Of a stretch of DNA of 64,000 nt, positions 1-10,963 are shown in pieces. A program made the position numbers and the translations under genes. The stretch comes from Phytoseiulus persimilis. Its lineage: Eukaryota > Arthropoda > Arachnida > Mesostigmata > Phytoseiidae. How positions within the stretch are numbered: position 1 is the first letter of the stretch; each line of letters begins with the position of its first letter. The notes beneath the pieces are model-generated. The model did not search any database, had not been told where the DNA came from, and saw only the letters and a program-made list of their open reading frames with translations. Location of the stretch: NCBI GenBank assembly GCA_037576195.1, contig CM075104.1, positions 936,775-1,000,774 on the forward strand, written 5' to 3'.

Positions 1-237
1 CGATAATCCGGCCACAGTTTGAGTCCTCCTGACAATGGAGAAGACTCTTCGATGCAAGGAGCATATTCAGTGGCGTTAAGTTCGCACAGTGCTTGTGGTG
101 TGGAGAATGATGAGAATCTAACTTGATCAACATGCATGGTGAGTTTCGTGTTGTGCATCTGGCGTCGCAGTCTGTGTAGCTAAAATATTGATTAGAGGGG
201 GTTATAAGTGTTGTTATTGCTACGAGTACCTGCTGCA
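1..237. other. Unassigned flank of copia remnant
   Basis: No coding signal is recognisable. On the minus strand this lies downstream of the copia RNase H end, so it could hold the 3' untranslated part or LTR of that element. No second copy is visible in the window to prove an LTR. Confidence 0.3.
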
Positions 238-812
238 TTACTGACGCCATATCTCAAGTCCTGACTGCTCTCTCTGATTGAGGAATACTGATTTTACACA
301 GGGCTTGGTCAAGTAGTCTGCTCTTTGATTGGCGCTTCCAACGTGCTCGATCCCAATTTCTCGATTCGAGTAGAGCTGTCGAATGTAATGAAATCTGAGT
401 TCCATATGCTTGGCTCTACGATACTGTCTGGCATCCTTAAGTGATTGGATGGCTGCCATCGAATCTATCTGGATGATCGGCTCTTCTGGGATACCCAGTT
501 CTCCCAGAAGGTTGCGAAGCCAGAGCGCTGACTTGATGCATCCTGTAGATGCCACGAACTCTGATTACATGGAGGAAAGCGAAATGTTCATTGTTTTGTG
601 GAGCTACAAATAATTGGGCCCCCCTGTCTGAGTTTCAGACATCCTGAGGTAGACTTGCGATCCTCGATGGATCCAGCGAAGTCTGAGTCGCTGAAGTACA
701 GCGTGCCTGGGGTGTCATCACTTCTGTACGTGATGCCCAGATCTGAGGTTGTCTCCAAATATCTCAGGACTCTCAAGCCAGCCTGGAAATGCTGAGGAGT
801 TGATTTGTCCAT
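238..812 (-). pseudogene. Copia RNase H
   Basis: Two pieces cover the copia RNase H. The first, 588-812, has the LRYLETTSDLGITY lead-in and YFSDSDFAGSIEDRKSTSG, where the family has the metal-binding aspartates. The second, 238-555, contains ALWLRNLLGELG, IQIDSMAAIQSL and RAKHMELRFHYIRQL, then GIEHVGSANQRADYLTKP, the standard C-terminal signature. A frameshift near 560-590 separates them. Confidence 0.85.
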
Positions 813-818
813 ATATCT

Positions 819-1258
819 TTATAGGTAGGATGTGACGAAAGAAATGTCAACTCTCGTACCGCAAGCCAAATATGGGAGAGCTCCTATCAGAGAACGATAT
901 TCGGTATCGGAGCATTGACCGTTGGTCTCGATGGGATACATCGAACTGTAACATGGGGTGACTGCTCCTTTCGAATCTGACATACCGAATCTCTGTATCA
1001 ACTCGTCCACGAATTCATTCTGGTGAATGCGGACCGAGAAGTCGCTGCCTCTTTCGATCTGAAGACCTATATTATCTGAAGACCTATATTATCTGAAGAC
1101 CTGAAGTATCTGAGACCAGAAGTAGTGATCTCGAATTCTTTCCTGAGGGAAGTGATGAACTCCTCTGCCTGTCTTTCGGTCTTCCTTGCAAGTATGGCGT
1201 CATCGACCCATATGCATAAGAGCATGCGATGTTCTCCGTTCTTGAAGAAGATACAGCT
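819..1258 (-). pseudogene. Copia reverse transcriptase, C-terminal half
   Basis: Minus-strand translation near 1200-1213 gives the catalytic motif as CIWVDDAILA, equivalent to the family's YVDD box. A further piece, 819-1010, begins DELIQRFGMSD and continues through the thumb and connection with YRSLIGALPYLA. The two parts are in different frames. Between them a 17 bp motif (tctgaagacctatatta) is repeated almost three times near 1060-1100, which looks like local slippage and adds to the frame damage. Confidence 0.75.
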
Positions 1259-1270
1259 GTTAGTCTTGCT

Positions 1271-1972
1271 CTATTGAAGTCCTCTGAACAGAACGATCTC
1301 CGTTAGCTTATCAAAGAAACTTCGGCTCGATTGCTTGAGACCATACATGCTTCTCAGTAGCTTCAATACCTTGTTGGCCTGTACTCCTCTTACGCCTTCA
1401 GGCACCTCAAGATAGAGGTCTTCCTCGAGTTCTGCTTGAAGAAAAGCTGCGCGTACACCAAACTGATTAGGGAAAAGTTTTTCCTGCGTTGCTAAACTGA
1501 GGATCGTTCTGATTCCTTCAGCTCGGGATACGGGGCTGTATATCCTGTTTGCAAAGAAGTCTATTCCTTTCTTCTGCGAATATCCCTTCGCAACTACTCC
1601 AGCTTTGTATCGTCCTGTGCCATTTGGGTTAGCCTTATACTTGAATACCCATTTCGAGCCGATGGCTTTACGTCCAGGCGGTAGTGTTGCGGGAGTCCAC
1701 ACCTTCATGTCAGTCATTGCTTTGAGTTCTTCAACGGCCTTCGTCCAGTGGACGCGATCGGAGCTTGCCATTGCTTCTTGATAAGTCATTGGCGTTTGGC
1801 TTTTCGGGTAAGCGGTGTCGGTTGCTGCACCTTCTCTTTTCGATATCCCGCTAAGATGATTGGAGTCAGCCACAATCTGCAGTTTTTCCGTACGTTTCTT
1901 GCTCGCCTCGGGATTGATGCGTAGGAAACCTTCTTCGTCGCTTTCGTAATCGCTTGAGGCGCTTTCGTACAT
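1271..1972 (-). pseudogene. Copia reverse transcriptase, N-terminal half
   Basis: This 233-residue frame opens with an acidic serine-rich linker and continues into the RVT_2 domain. Markers are TYQEAMAS, the tryptophan-rich GSKWVFKYK, then KAGVVAKGYSQKKGIDF, YSPVSR, a degenerate FGVRAAFLQAELEEDLYLEVPEG and SMYGLKQSSRSFFDKL. In copia the stretch near VRAAFLQAEL carries the first catalytic aspartate as VDVKTAFLNG; here it reads VRAAFLQA, so that aspartate is lost. The frame stops before the second catalytic motif, which continues in another frame downstream. Confidence 0.85.
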
Positions 1973-2110
1973 GGGTGCTGCCGGCTTTGGTGAATTTATT
2001 CTTGAACCTGTGACCTCGGTATCATGATTGAACTTTTTCGCAATGTGCGCTGCTTCCGCAGTATTTTCCGAAGCACTTGTCTTTCCACTCGCCTTGGTTC
2101 TGTCAGAACC

Positions 2111-2386
2111 TTACCTCTCAGTGGAGGCGATCTTTGCGAATGTTACGTCCTTCGATCGCATGATAATTCGTTCCTCTGGGTTGTAGACACGAAATCCAAG
2201 ATCGTAGTCTAGATACCCGACGGATATACCCGCGATTCCGCGGTCATCCAGCTTCCCGTTTGGGTTCTTCTTGTGTACGTAGCACGATGTGCCAAATGCG
2301 TACATTCTGCTGGTGAATGGCTTTCGCTTGTAGATCATTTCGAGAGGCGACTGTAGAGTCTTTTCGTCTATCAGTACTTGGTTCAA
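2111..2386 (-). pseudogene. Copia integrase C-terminal segment
   Basis: The 91-residue fragment carries the region after the integrase catalytic core that is typical of copia: a YKRKP motif, then RMYAFGTSCYVH, then a glycine-rich stretch ending in GYLDYDLGFRVYNP. This part normally links integrase to reverse transcriptase. The catalytic core that should lie upstream (higher coordinates) is missing. The fragment is in line with the downstream reverse transcriptase on the same strand, separated by about 140 bases without an open frame. Confidence 0.75.
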
Positions 2387-2720
2387 AAAATGAACACAGA
2401 GGAGAATCGCCTGGTCTCGAAGGAACTCCCTATTACTTGGCCTATGCCAAGCTAATAAACGCCAGTCGACGGCTCGTACTTAACCAGTTCCAACTAGTGT
2501 TATCATTCTCCCTATCTTCCAATCCTGTGCCTTACACCAACGGGCATAACAGTGGCGACGAAGATACTCGAACCTACCATCTCGAACAAGTACAGGAAGA
2601 ACGGTGAGCATATCGACAATGGCTTTCAATGCTGGGGACGTCAAACGAATCGTTTAAGCTGCTGTCCAAGGAGCACTCCAAGCTGCTCCGTCAAGGACTG
2701 TCGCAACAGCTCATACCATC
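2387..2720. other. Junction between copia and gypsy remnants
   Basis: No gene is recognisable. The stretch lies between a minus-strand copia integrase fragment and a plus-strand gypsy gag start. It may contain the gypsy leader, but no LTR or primer binding site can be proven here. Confidence 0.3.
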
Positions 2721-3230
2721 ATGGATCACCTAAACTCAAGCATTCCTCGATTCTCGTACAACGAAGAACAGAACAGCACCTTCGAAAAATGGTACAAGCG
2801 CTACGAACCAAAACTTAACTCGGAAGGAGGTGCCATTGCTTAGATCGATGAAGCTCGTTTCATCGTGAGCAAACCCGACACGAACGAGTATAACGCGTTT
2901 GTCAACTACATCAAACCTAGAACGATACCAGATCTGGAACCAAGGAAAGTTATCGAACAACTGAAAAAGTTGTTCTCAACTTCCACAAGCCTGTTCAAAA
3001 GGAGAATGAAATTTCCAAGCGTCAGGTCGTTCTCTAAACGAATTAACAGGACTCATAAACGAGGTCGTTGAAGACGTCGAATGGGGCGGCACGTCCCTCG
3101 ACGAGATGAAACAGTACATTCTGATGCTCTCACTGATGAACTCAGAAGACAACGACATCAGAGCAAGAGCTGCGAGACTCATGGAAGAAGAAGGAGATTC
3201 CTCTTTTCCCAATGATCATGGACGATCTGG
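2721..3230 (+). pseudogene. Gypsy gag
   Basis: An ATG at 2721 opens a frame with RFSYNEEQNSTFEKWYKRYE, the aromatic and charged motif found near the start of gag in this gypsy group. An in-frame TAG at 2841-2843 interrupts it. The same frame continues with IDEARFIVSKP and IPDLEPRKVIEQLKKLF. A shifted frame further on shows the helical YILMLSLMNSEDNDIRAR piece of the capsid. The stop and shift make it a pseudogene. Confidence 0.65.
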
Positions 3231-3339
3231 ATAACTTAGAGCAACCCAAAAACGACTTGAATCAAACACAACGCAACCGGTTCAACGTCAACCAGATTCT
3301 ACACAATCCACAAACTTCAAGCATCCGACAATAACAGAG

Positions 3340-3751
3340 TAACTACAAGTGGCACCGATGCAACGGGAATCATCAACACCCAACTTGCAAGGACGAAACT
3401 GCAGTCTGCACATGCTGCAAAAAGGAAGAACACATTGCTCCTGCATGCAAAACAAAGCAAAGGGACACCAACCCGGCGAACAACATGTCAGTTAGACAAA
3501 TTCAACTGCAAAACAACAACAACAACCGAATTTCAAGAACAGTTATCATCAACGATAAGCCATTCACGCTAACGCTAGACACTGGAGCAGAAGTAACTGT
3601 AATTTCCAAGAGAATCTGGATTCTCCTAGGCCGTCCACTTCTAGAGTCTCCAACGGTGAAGCTATCACTTGCAGACGGAAGCCCACGAGCGATTCCAGGA
3701 GTCTGGAGCTTTTCTACAAGACTCATCAAGGTAAATGGTGTTCCACGGTGA
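3340..3751 (+). pseudogene. Gypsy nucleocapsid and retropepsin
   Basis: Two zinc knuckles precede the protease. The first is damaged (HRCNGNHQHPTC, lacking its leading cysteine). The second is intact as C-X2-C-X4-H-X4-C (CTCCKKEEHIAPAC). The protease follows in frame from MSVRQIQLQ, with FTLTLDTGAEVTVIS holding the catalytic DTG-A motif and a flap region after it. The frame ends before the usual C-terminal ILGRD-like motif; GCELLGLDLI in a shifted frame at about 3770-3800 is the likely remnant of that motif. Confidence 0.8.
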
Positions 3752-4129
3752 CTGTCACGTCACACACGGATGCGAACTTCTGGGACTAGATTTGATCAAA
3801 CAAGACCCCAGTCTGAAAACATTGTTCGAACATAAATCATCCAAGAAGGAACAACAAATCGACCTTAACCACGAAGAGTCAAGACAGGAAATGCTGGACC
3901 CACTCAAACTGAGATCAACGACATTTTCAACGGGGCATTGGGTAAATGCACAACGGCTACTGCCAATTTCACGACTAAGCCGAACCTGGAACCCACTTTC
4001 AAATAGGCACGTCCTATCACATACGCCCTACTACCGAAAGTCGTCGCAGAAATTGAAAAGCTCGTGGAACAAGATGTATTGCAACCGACAGTACATCAAC
4101 GATACGCTGCAGCAGTCGTAATCACACAA

Positions 4130-4560
4130 AACAAAAACGGAACCATACGATTGTGCGCTGACTATTCAACCGGCTTGAACAACGCTCCGGAAGACCAGTA
4201 GAAAAAGATTTCTAGGAACTGCTGACCATCAACACGGTGAAGGGATTGTTCAAGGTCAAACGACTGCCTTCTGGTATAAAAACCGCTCCAGCCATTTTCC
4301 AACGAGTAATGGATATGATTACCAGTGACCTTCCAAGAACGACGACGTATCTCGATGATATCCTGGTATCTAGCACCACCGTGTCCGAACAAAATGCCAG
4401 ACTATCTGAGAGGATCGAGCGTCTCCAACTACATGGTTTCAAGTTACGAGAAGACAAGTGCTCCCTACTACAAGAAGAAGTCAAATATCTTGGATTCATC
4501 CTCAACAGAAACGGCAGAAACAGCAGCCCAGACGAGACGAAAGACATCTGCGAAACGCCG
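4130..4560 (+). pseudogene. Gypsy reverse transcriptase fragment with deletion
   Basis: Translation gives GTIRLCADYSTGLNNAPEDQ, then jumps to ELLTINTVKGLFKVKRLP. About 30 residues that hold the first catalytic aspartate in related elements are gone. The rest is well kept: SGIKTAPAIFQRVMD, TYLDDILVSS with the catalytic pair, and KCSLLQEEVKYLGFIL. Homology ends near 4560, just before a CA-rich stretch at about 4586-4605. Confidence 0.85.
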
Positions 4561-4900
4561 TTCGCAAAAAACACGGGAGAAGTCCACACACACACGCACG
4601 TGTGTGGTTCGTTTTATTTCGTATCACAGCGAATCATAGCCATGAACGGTATCACAATATTCTCATTCGGACTCTGGAATTATTCATGTTGAATCATTCC
4701 AGACTGGCCCCGGAAAAACGGGCAGCCCTGTTTTCTTTTGAAACAATTGAGTGATTACTTGATCGCCTCTGGCGCTTCCCCGTCTCGCTCTGGATCGCGT
4801 GGCGATGGCAAGGGATTTTTGGTCTCGTGGAGTTTCCAACCTGTGAAGCAAGGGGCGGAGCGCCGGGTAGCGTTCCCGTTCGGGAACCGCACTGTGTACG
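4561..4900. other. Spacer with short CA repeat
   Basis: It contains an imperfect CA run of about 20 bases followed by sequence without recognisable coding content. Open frames on both strands through 4738-5190 overlap in several phases and show no family motif, so none is called as a gene. Confidence 0.35.
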
Positions 4901-7225
4901 TGCTTACGGTCCCTTCTCGACCTGTATGGACCTCCTCGATTCCGTCAACGTGGGCCGCACCACGCGGGCCAACCGCAGGGAAGAAACCCTGCGGGAGGCT
5001 ACCATCACTCGGGAGGAGCTCGGCCGAAGGTACAACCTCGCGGCAGCGACCACCAAAACCGAGGTGGCGAAAGAAGGGAAAACCCTTCGAGTAACCCGGC
5101 CAACTCCGCGAAACACACTGCGAAGTGACGAGTCTCGGGACCTCGGACACGGAAGAGCAGGGGGAAACGAAGCAATAACGCCCAAACCCTGAATGAAATT
5201 ACTTCTTGTGCAATCAATATGAATGTTTCTGAATCTAATGCTAGCAAATGGGCTTTCCTGGAACGCGACGTCCTGCTGAAATCGAACACGAGCATCGTGC
5301 TCGTGTCGGAAACTCGAATAATTAACGAGGGAAGCTGTCCCCCTAAACTAGGAAAACAGTACGGACGATGGACACAAAGAGTCCGAAACCATCCTAGAAA
5401 GAGAGGTAGCTAAAAACGAAGCTAACTACGAAACTCTTCGAAGAACCCTAACGGAGAAGATGGACCGATACAGCCTTGAGACACAGATCCTCCATTGTAC
5501 TATGGCCCGCTCTCCCGAAATATCAACACCATAGTCGATTCGTAAAGAAAAGAATCGGGAATGGAGACGACGGCGACGGCAGAATCTACCGACGGCCGAG
5601 ATAGAGCTGGAAGTCGGAGAAGCACAACAAGCCGTAAGAGAGGAGGTCCAGATGGAGCTGGCGAAGCGTGACAGATGGGTTCAGTCAGAGATCTTCTCAG
5701 CCCCACGTAATATGCGCGCCAAAAAATTCTGGCAGTAAGTTCGGCGATCCCAAAACAGACATCGCCGTATAGCAGACGTAAGGAACTCGGGAGGGGAAAA
5801 AGTCCCGACAGGGGACCTAGGAGACTTCCTGACCACCTTAGCAGAACAAAAACTGTACGGTTTTTCTGTACGGTCGGTCTCAGCAGCCGTCGTACAGTCG
5901 CTCAGCAGAGGGATGGCGGGAAAACCAAGAGGTGAAGGAATCGGTCAAAAAAACCAAACCCTACGGCTTGGGGATGAACACTGATGGAATCACCAGGATT
6001 TTGAACCAGATGCACGCTGAGACGAGCACTGGCCTGGATCGAATCCCAGCGAATATCCTAAAGCAGCTCACTGATGTTGGGATGGGATACATCGCAGATC
6101 TTTTCAATCGCATACTGAAGGGAGAAGAGGAAATATTGTATCAGCGGACTGGAGAAACGGTAAGGTCGTGATGTTACAGAAGACAACCTCAAAACCGGGC
6201 GACCTCTCCACATTTCGGGCGATTAACATCTCGGCCGTGCTGTACCGCGACTCCATCAAAATACTTGGGAAAAAGATGCAGACCTGGATAGAAGACGAAG
6301 GGATAGTGGGAGAATTGCAAAACGGATTTCGAACAGGCAGAAAAAGATGACAATATCTTCATCCTCGCCTCAGCGATCGAAATGTCCAGAATCGATAAAA
6401 CAGGACTAATATGTGTTTATCTTGATTTCACTGCCCCCTGTGACCGAGTAGATAGGCAGAGACTGTGGGAGAAACTGCACACCATTGGATCCAGGTATGA
6501 TTGAAATAGTCTAGAAACTATACACGCACAACAGAGCCAGCATGAACTACAACAATGTTAGCTCAAGCTGGATAGACACCAACCAGGAGCTCCGCCAAGG
6601 GTGTCCCCTGTCGTGTCTCCTTCTCATGCTGAACATCTGGGACCTCGAGACCAAATCACAAAACAAGGAGTGGGTTTCAGAGTCGAGAAGGTCAAATAGA
6701 CGTGGGATACAAGTGTATGAACCTATTTCTGTATACCCGGTCTCCTGTTCGCGGATGATATTGTGATCATGGCCAGAAACTACCAAGAAATTGGAAAACT
6801 CCTGGAAGCCACGACTAGATATGGAGAAGAGAATGAGCTGACATTCAACCCCGCAGGAAGCGCGGTCGTGGTATGCTCGGCCCATGACCTGGGGCCCGAG
6901 AGGGAACTGAGGATACAAGGCGAAAAGGACCGATCGCTCGGAACTATTATACAAATTCTTGGGCATCACGCTTTCGGACTCTAGAAACTACCTGAACAAC
7001 CAGGAAGAAGTCTGGGACGGAGCAGCGATCACCGCCCTACACAAGATGCACGTATCATCACAATGGGGTTTCAATAGATTCGAAATCTCAAGAGTGCAAT
7101 GGAAATCGACAGCGAAAAATCGCAACAAAAAAAAACCAGGAACGGTTCATCCACGGGTTGAACCGGGGCGCAGAAGTGCGAACAACTCAGTGTCAAGCCG
7201 CAATACAGACGAAATTCGTCGATAA
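4900..7225 (+). mobile_element. APE-type LINE retrotransposon, heavily broken
   Basis: Pieces of one LINE polyprotein occur in order but in many frames. A possible endonuclease start lies at 5219-5330 (WAFLERDVLLKSNTSIVLVSET). The reverse transcriptase begins near 5960 with AETSTGLDRIPANILKQL. KPGDLSTFRAINI follows, then ICVYLDFTAPCDRVDRQRLW, LRQGCPLSCLL and FADDIVIMARN near 6750-6775. The FADD box keeps the catalytic pair. At least five frame breaks are needed to join these parts. The right end is undefined, near 7225. Confidence 0.8.
5932..6984 (+). pseudogene. LINE reverse transcriptase
   Basis: This is the best-kept part of the first LINE. Reverse transcriptase blocks from the fingers (STGLDRIPA) to the palm (VYLDFTAPCDR, then QGCPLSCLL, then FADDIVIM) are readable, shared between four frames. 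The order and spacing match APE-class LINEs such as the CR1, jockey and R1 groups; the clade cannot be named by eye. A second LINE at 43.7-46.0 kb has a related layout but is much less damaged. Confidence 0.8.
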
Positions 7226-7484
7226 ATGCACTGAATAGTACGGTGAATTCGTTTTGAAATAACTACGATGAACAAGACGACGATTTTTGGGGGGATGTGT
7301 TCCACCCCCTGGAGAAGGGGAAATGCTTCAGCACATTGAGATTTTTCGGCGATGGTGGTAACATGTATCCTAAATTTCTCGAGTGCTTCCGCCTAAAACC
7401 CCCCTCAATTTATTCTCGACAGTCTAATCTTCAGTGTTCCGGAACGTTGACGGGCGTTCATCGAATTGTCATGTAAAGGTTAGA
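7226..7484. other. Non-coding spacer
   Basis: No gene, repeat or RNA is recognised. It lies between the first LINE and the 3' side of the Helentron. Confidence 0.4.
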
Positions 7485-7608
7485 GATCGGTTAGAATTAG
7501 TCCAGAAAAGTGAATACCGGGTTATGATGACTGAAATAGCTTGGAAGATCGGTTAGAATTAGTCCAGGAAAAAGAATACCGGGTTATGATGACTGAAATA
7601 GCTTACGT
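7485..7608. repeat. 62 bp tandem duplication
   Basis: A block starting gatcggttagaattagtcca is repeated after 62 bases with few differences. The second copy overlaps the last codons and stop of the minus-strand Helentron endonuclease frame. It may mark the 3' terminal region of the element or a slippage product. Confidence 0.8.
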
Positions 7609-8850
7609 GTGTATCACAGGAGCAACCTCGGATGCCTCTTGAGAATATAATATCGATGCATGTTTGGCCACGCGTTGTCGATATCTCGGGATCGGTCAAT
7701 AGCTCAAGATCCAACTGATTCCACATGAATTCGATCATGTTTTTCTTTTTTAGGGGGTCTTTCAAGTTCCAATTGAAATCACCGCATAGAATCAGTGGAT
7801 TTTTCTGGTTTTGTACTCCAGGGGACAGAACATGGTCATATTTTAGTAGGAACTCTTTAATGAGTTCGAACGAAGTTCCCGCATTTATATACACCGTCGC
7901 AATGACGGTTAGTTGGTTACGTAGAAGTATTTTACAGGCACAAATGTCACCATGATCTTCATCAATGAGATCTGGTGTAATTGTGGGAGTTGCTCGCGTG
8001 GGTGCTCCTATCCGTTCGTAAATAGCAACGCCACCAGTTCTGTGTTGTCTCTTGTTTTGGGTCACGAGGTTGAAATTATCTAGCATGATGACTTTGATGT
8101 TATCATTCCGATTTTCACTTAGACAGAAAATTGTGGATCGCATGTAGACTTTGTCGCTTGTGACATCCAATGCGTGTGCTGGCAAACTTTGGACGTTGAA
8201 TGACATCACGATCGTGGTCGCAGAATCCATTCGTTCTAATAGCTGATGATCTTGAGTTTTGAATCGATGATTACTCAAACGGTGTAGTTCCGTTCGAAGT
8301 TGTACCATTTGAGGAGCGGTCGCTTGTTTGGAATGATGGAATTTGAATTTTTCGGGACTATCATCGGGCGTTGTCAAGAATAAGCCTTCGACCGTTTTCA
8401 CTCTCGACATAGAGACGTACACCAACTGTTGTTTTAGATTTTTATGGTATTCAAATACGATCTCGTCAAAGGTGCCACCTTGGGACTTGTGGGTTGTTAT
8501 GGCACAGGCCAGACAGGTCGGGAAATTTGCTCGACGACATTTGATTATTTTTGAAACCTCGAAGGAAACGGTTTTCCTGAAAATAGGGGTCCAATTATGT
8601 TGTAACTCTTGTCTTGTTACCAATGAGGGTCTATGTTTCGTTCTCGCGGTTTTTCCGATTTGATCATTGTCTGTGAATTCTATCCATAGACAGTAAGGTT
8701 CGGTTGTAGAACAATTGCGATTTGTTATCTCGTCGGTTTCTACTGTGGTCTTTCCTTTGAAATCAACGTATCGCAACAAGCCGATGGCTCCATTGACGAT
8801 GCCGTCGTCGATGTCTATATTACATGTATGGTTGATTTAGACATAGGGGT
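7559..8850 (-). pseudogene. Helentron helicase C-terminus and endonuclease
   Basis: The frame starts in the helicase (DDGIVNGAIGLLRYVDF, continuing upstream of the first ATG) and carries motifs V-VI as ACAITTHKSQGGTFDEI and QLVYVSMSRVKTVEGLFLT. An exonuclease-endonuclease-phosphatase domain follows. It has MSFNVQSLPAH at its start, IFCLSENR, RTGGVAIYER, the catalytic GDFNWNL, CIDIIFSRG and a terminal YFSHHNPVF with the catalytic histidine. The first acidic motif reads LSEN, where the family usually has a glutamate followed by threonine or tryptophan. This piece of about 400 residues is uninterrupted. Confidence 0.88.
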
Positions 8851-8911
8851 AAAGCATAGGGTAGATTTCCACTTTTTGTCATTTTCATTTTGTGAACTCT
8901 TGTTCGTGCAC

Positions 8912-9808
8912 TCACCAGTTGGTCTTGTTTCGGTAACCAATGTAATTCTCAATGGCAGTCGAGTACCATTCTGGTGATCCGACTTTTCTGTTGTAGTTCT
9001 CGACGTCCTCATCCTTGTGAAAGAGACGGATGGCACTCTTCACGTGGTTGTCACACCATTCCCTTTTTCGGAATCTTGATTCGATCAAGCAGATTTCTTC
9101 TTGAGCGAGGGCGTCTCCATTGCCAATTTTCGTGAGTGGTGTTGAAAAGATCAAGTCTTGTTGTCTCACCACCGTTTGGAGAGGGTAGTATCCCAAAGAC
9201 TGCCATAGAACTGATCGGTGAAGTCCTCGTTTCACTGGTTCATAAATTGGCAGCATACAAACGGGGGCGAGTTGTCGTAAGTCTCCACAGAAGATGATAT
9301 CCAACCCGCCGAAGGGTTTGTCGTCTTCCATGGTTATACTTTCCAACCTTTCGTTCATTGTATGAAATGTTCCTGCACCGATCATACTTATTTCGTCGAT
9401 AAATAGGATGTGCACGTGTTCGAATGCGTTACGGTATGCTTGACGGGCTTCCCAAGACAACCCGCTGTGTCTGGTCATCGTGGGGATACTAAATGCGCTA
9501 TGGACGGTCGTTCCTCGTATCGCAACTGCAGCCTTTCCAGTTGACGCTGCCGCCACGTACGCATTTCGTTGATCGTTATGTGACTGAACGAAACGGTTGT
9601 AGGTCTCCATCAATAGTTTCAGTGTGAACGTTTTGCCGCATCCTGCAGCCCCAGTGAAGAATATTTGTACGGGAGGTAGTTTGGGATCCATGATTCGAGC
9701 GATACAGTGTTTGATCAGAGCTCTCTGTTCGAAGTTCGTTTGCCGCATCAGATTGCAGTATTCTGATGAGGATAATACGTTTGCTCGACATTTGACGATA
9801 GCGGTCAT
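8912..9808 (-). pseudogene. Helentron Pif1-like helicase, N-terminal half
   Basis: This 298-residue frame has the Walker A motif as FFTGAAGCGKTFTLKLL, motif Ia as AAASTGKAAVAIRGTTVHSAF, Walker B as ILFIDEISMIG, motif III as IIFCGDLRQLAPV and motif IV residues near TVVRQQD. The helicase is the SF1B type used by Helitrons to unwind DNA during rolling-circle transposition. A frameshift near 8912-8990 separates it from the C-terminal half; the overlapping frame at 8815-9036 carries the continuation. Confidence 0.9.
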
Positions 9809-9868
9809 GGAGCTGGGAACTTTTATCTGGCGAAAGTCATCATTCTGAGGTAAATTCAGAATATTTTC

Positions 9869-10963
9869 CTAATGAATGTAGCCTTCATCACAAGGTTCCT
9901 GGTATGTTTTATCCTCTTCGTCTTTCCATAGATCACGATACTTTTCAAGAGTTTTCTCGAGATCGTCATAACAGTCGTACTTCTTGCGTTGACTGTGTAT
10001 CCTTTCTTCATGTAAGGTGTGGATGTGTAGGAATTTGTCATCATCCAGGAGGTCGGTGACTTCATTTCTGAATGGATAGAACAACAATACCATTGTTCGT
10101 TTGAAATTCATTTGGTCCTCTGGGGCGTAATATTTCCATCGGATGATCCGATTAAAACTTCTTTGATGATATATTTGATTCCCCTCACTGTCTCTCTTTC
10201 CTGTTTTGATGGTCATCTTCGCTGCGAACTCTGCTAGATTGAGATCCGATAGACTCGACGATCGTGCTTCATATTTCTGTATTATATTCTTGGTCCAAAC
10301 ATCCGTTGAATCAGTTGAAAGATTTTCTTCGTCCATTGTGGTGCGTGATTTGTGACATGTCATACGTTTGTTCGGTACATCGGTCGGAATAAAAACGATT
10401 TCCCGGCTACTTAAACTCATTGGTTGACGGAGTAAATACCAAGCTGTTTCTTGTGCACTCATTTCCACCGCATCCAACATACGGATGCTCATTCGTTTCA
10501 GAAGGTCTGTATAATCTTGATCAGGATATTCTTCTTGTAATTCAGACAGGTGTCGTCGTCGATTTGTCATGCCGCGATTGCTCTTATTGATGTATTCTAC
10601 TACATAGGAGGCGCAGCTGAACTCGTCAAGTATGGACTGTAAATCCATGTTTGCCTTCAGTATGTTCGCTATCCATGGATTCAATGTGTTTGTCCATATG
10701 TCCTTAATATTTCTCTTGAACAGGAGGGTGGGTCTTGATACGCAGGCTCGGATGATGTTCAAATATTCTTCGTAGGTCACCGTGTTGTCTTGGAGGAAGT
10801 CATCGATAGAGGCATACGCACGCGCTTCCAAGTTCTTTCTCATTTGTTGACCTTTTTTCCGTAAGGCCTTTCGTCCAGCGTCATCGGGCGGCATGGGTTT
10901 TCTTGGTTCCATCGGTTTGTTTATAACACGTGAATGTGTGTTTATGCACTTGGAGGGGGGCAT
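9869..10963 (-). pseudogene. Helentron Rep, tyrosine region and linker
   Basis: The frame contains the Helitron Rep catalytic tyrosines as SCASYVVEYINKSNRG, a Y-X3-Y pair followed by the conserved lysine. A long helical linker towards the helicase follows. These tyrosines cut and join the DNA strand during transposition. The upstream part with the HUH motif is in another frame that overlaps this one between about 10881 and 10963, which implies one frameshift. Confidence 0.85.

Larger units (their letters stand above)
238..2386 (-). mobile_element. Ty1/copia retrotransposon pol remnant
   Basis: Read on the minus strand, fragments follow the copia order: integrase tail, reverse transcriptase of the RVT_2 type, then RNase H. 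Several frameshifts separate them, so the copy cannot make one polyprotein. No gag or protease part and no LTR pair are visible. The upstream side ends near 2.4 kb, beside a gypsy remnant on the other strand. The order of integrase before reverse transcriptase separates copia from gypsy and BEL. This class assignment is secure; the exact ends are not. Confidence 0.85.
2721..4560 (+). mobile_element. Ty3/gypsy retrotransposon, internally deleted
   Basis: Gag, nucleocapsid knuckles, retropepsin and part of the reverse transcriptase occur in the expected gypsy order. The reverse transcriptase has lost a block and nothing of RNase H or integrase remains. The CADYSTGLN motif is shared with the gypsy at the right end of the window, so both belong to related subfamilies. 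No LTR can be seen on either side. It is a dead copy. Confidence 0.85.

Noticed and set aside
4755-5192. Overlapping open frames on both strands as a host gene
   Set aside because: They overlap in four phases in a GC-rich stretch and show no motif; probably the leader of the LINE that follows.
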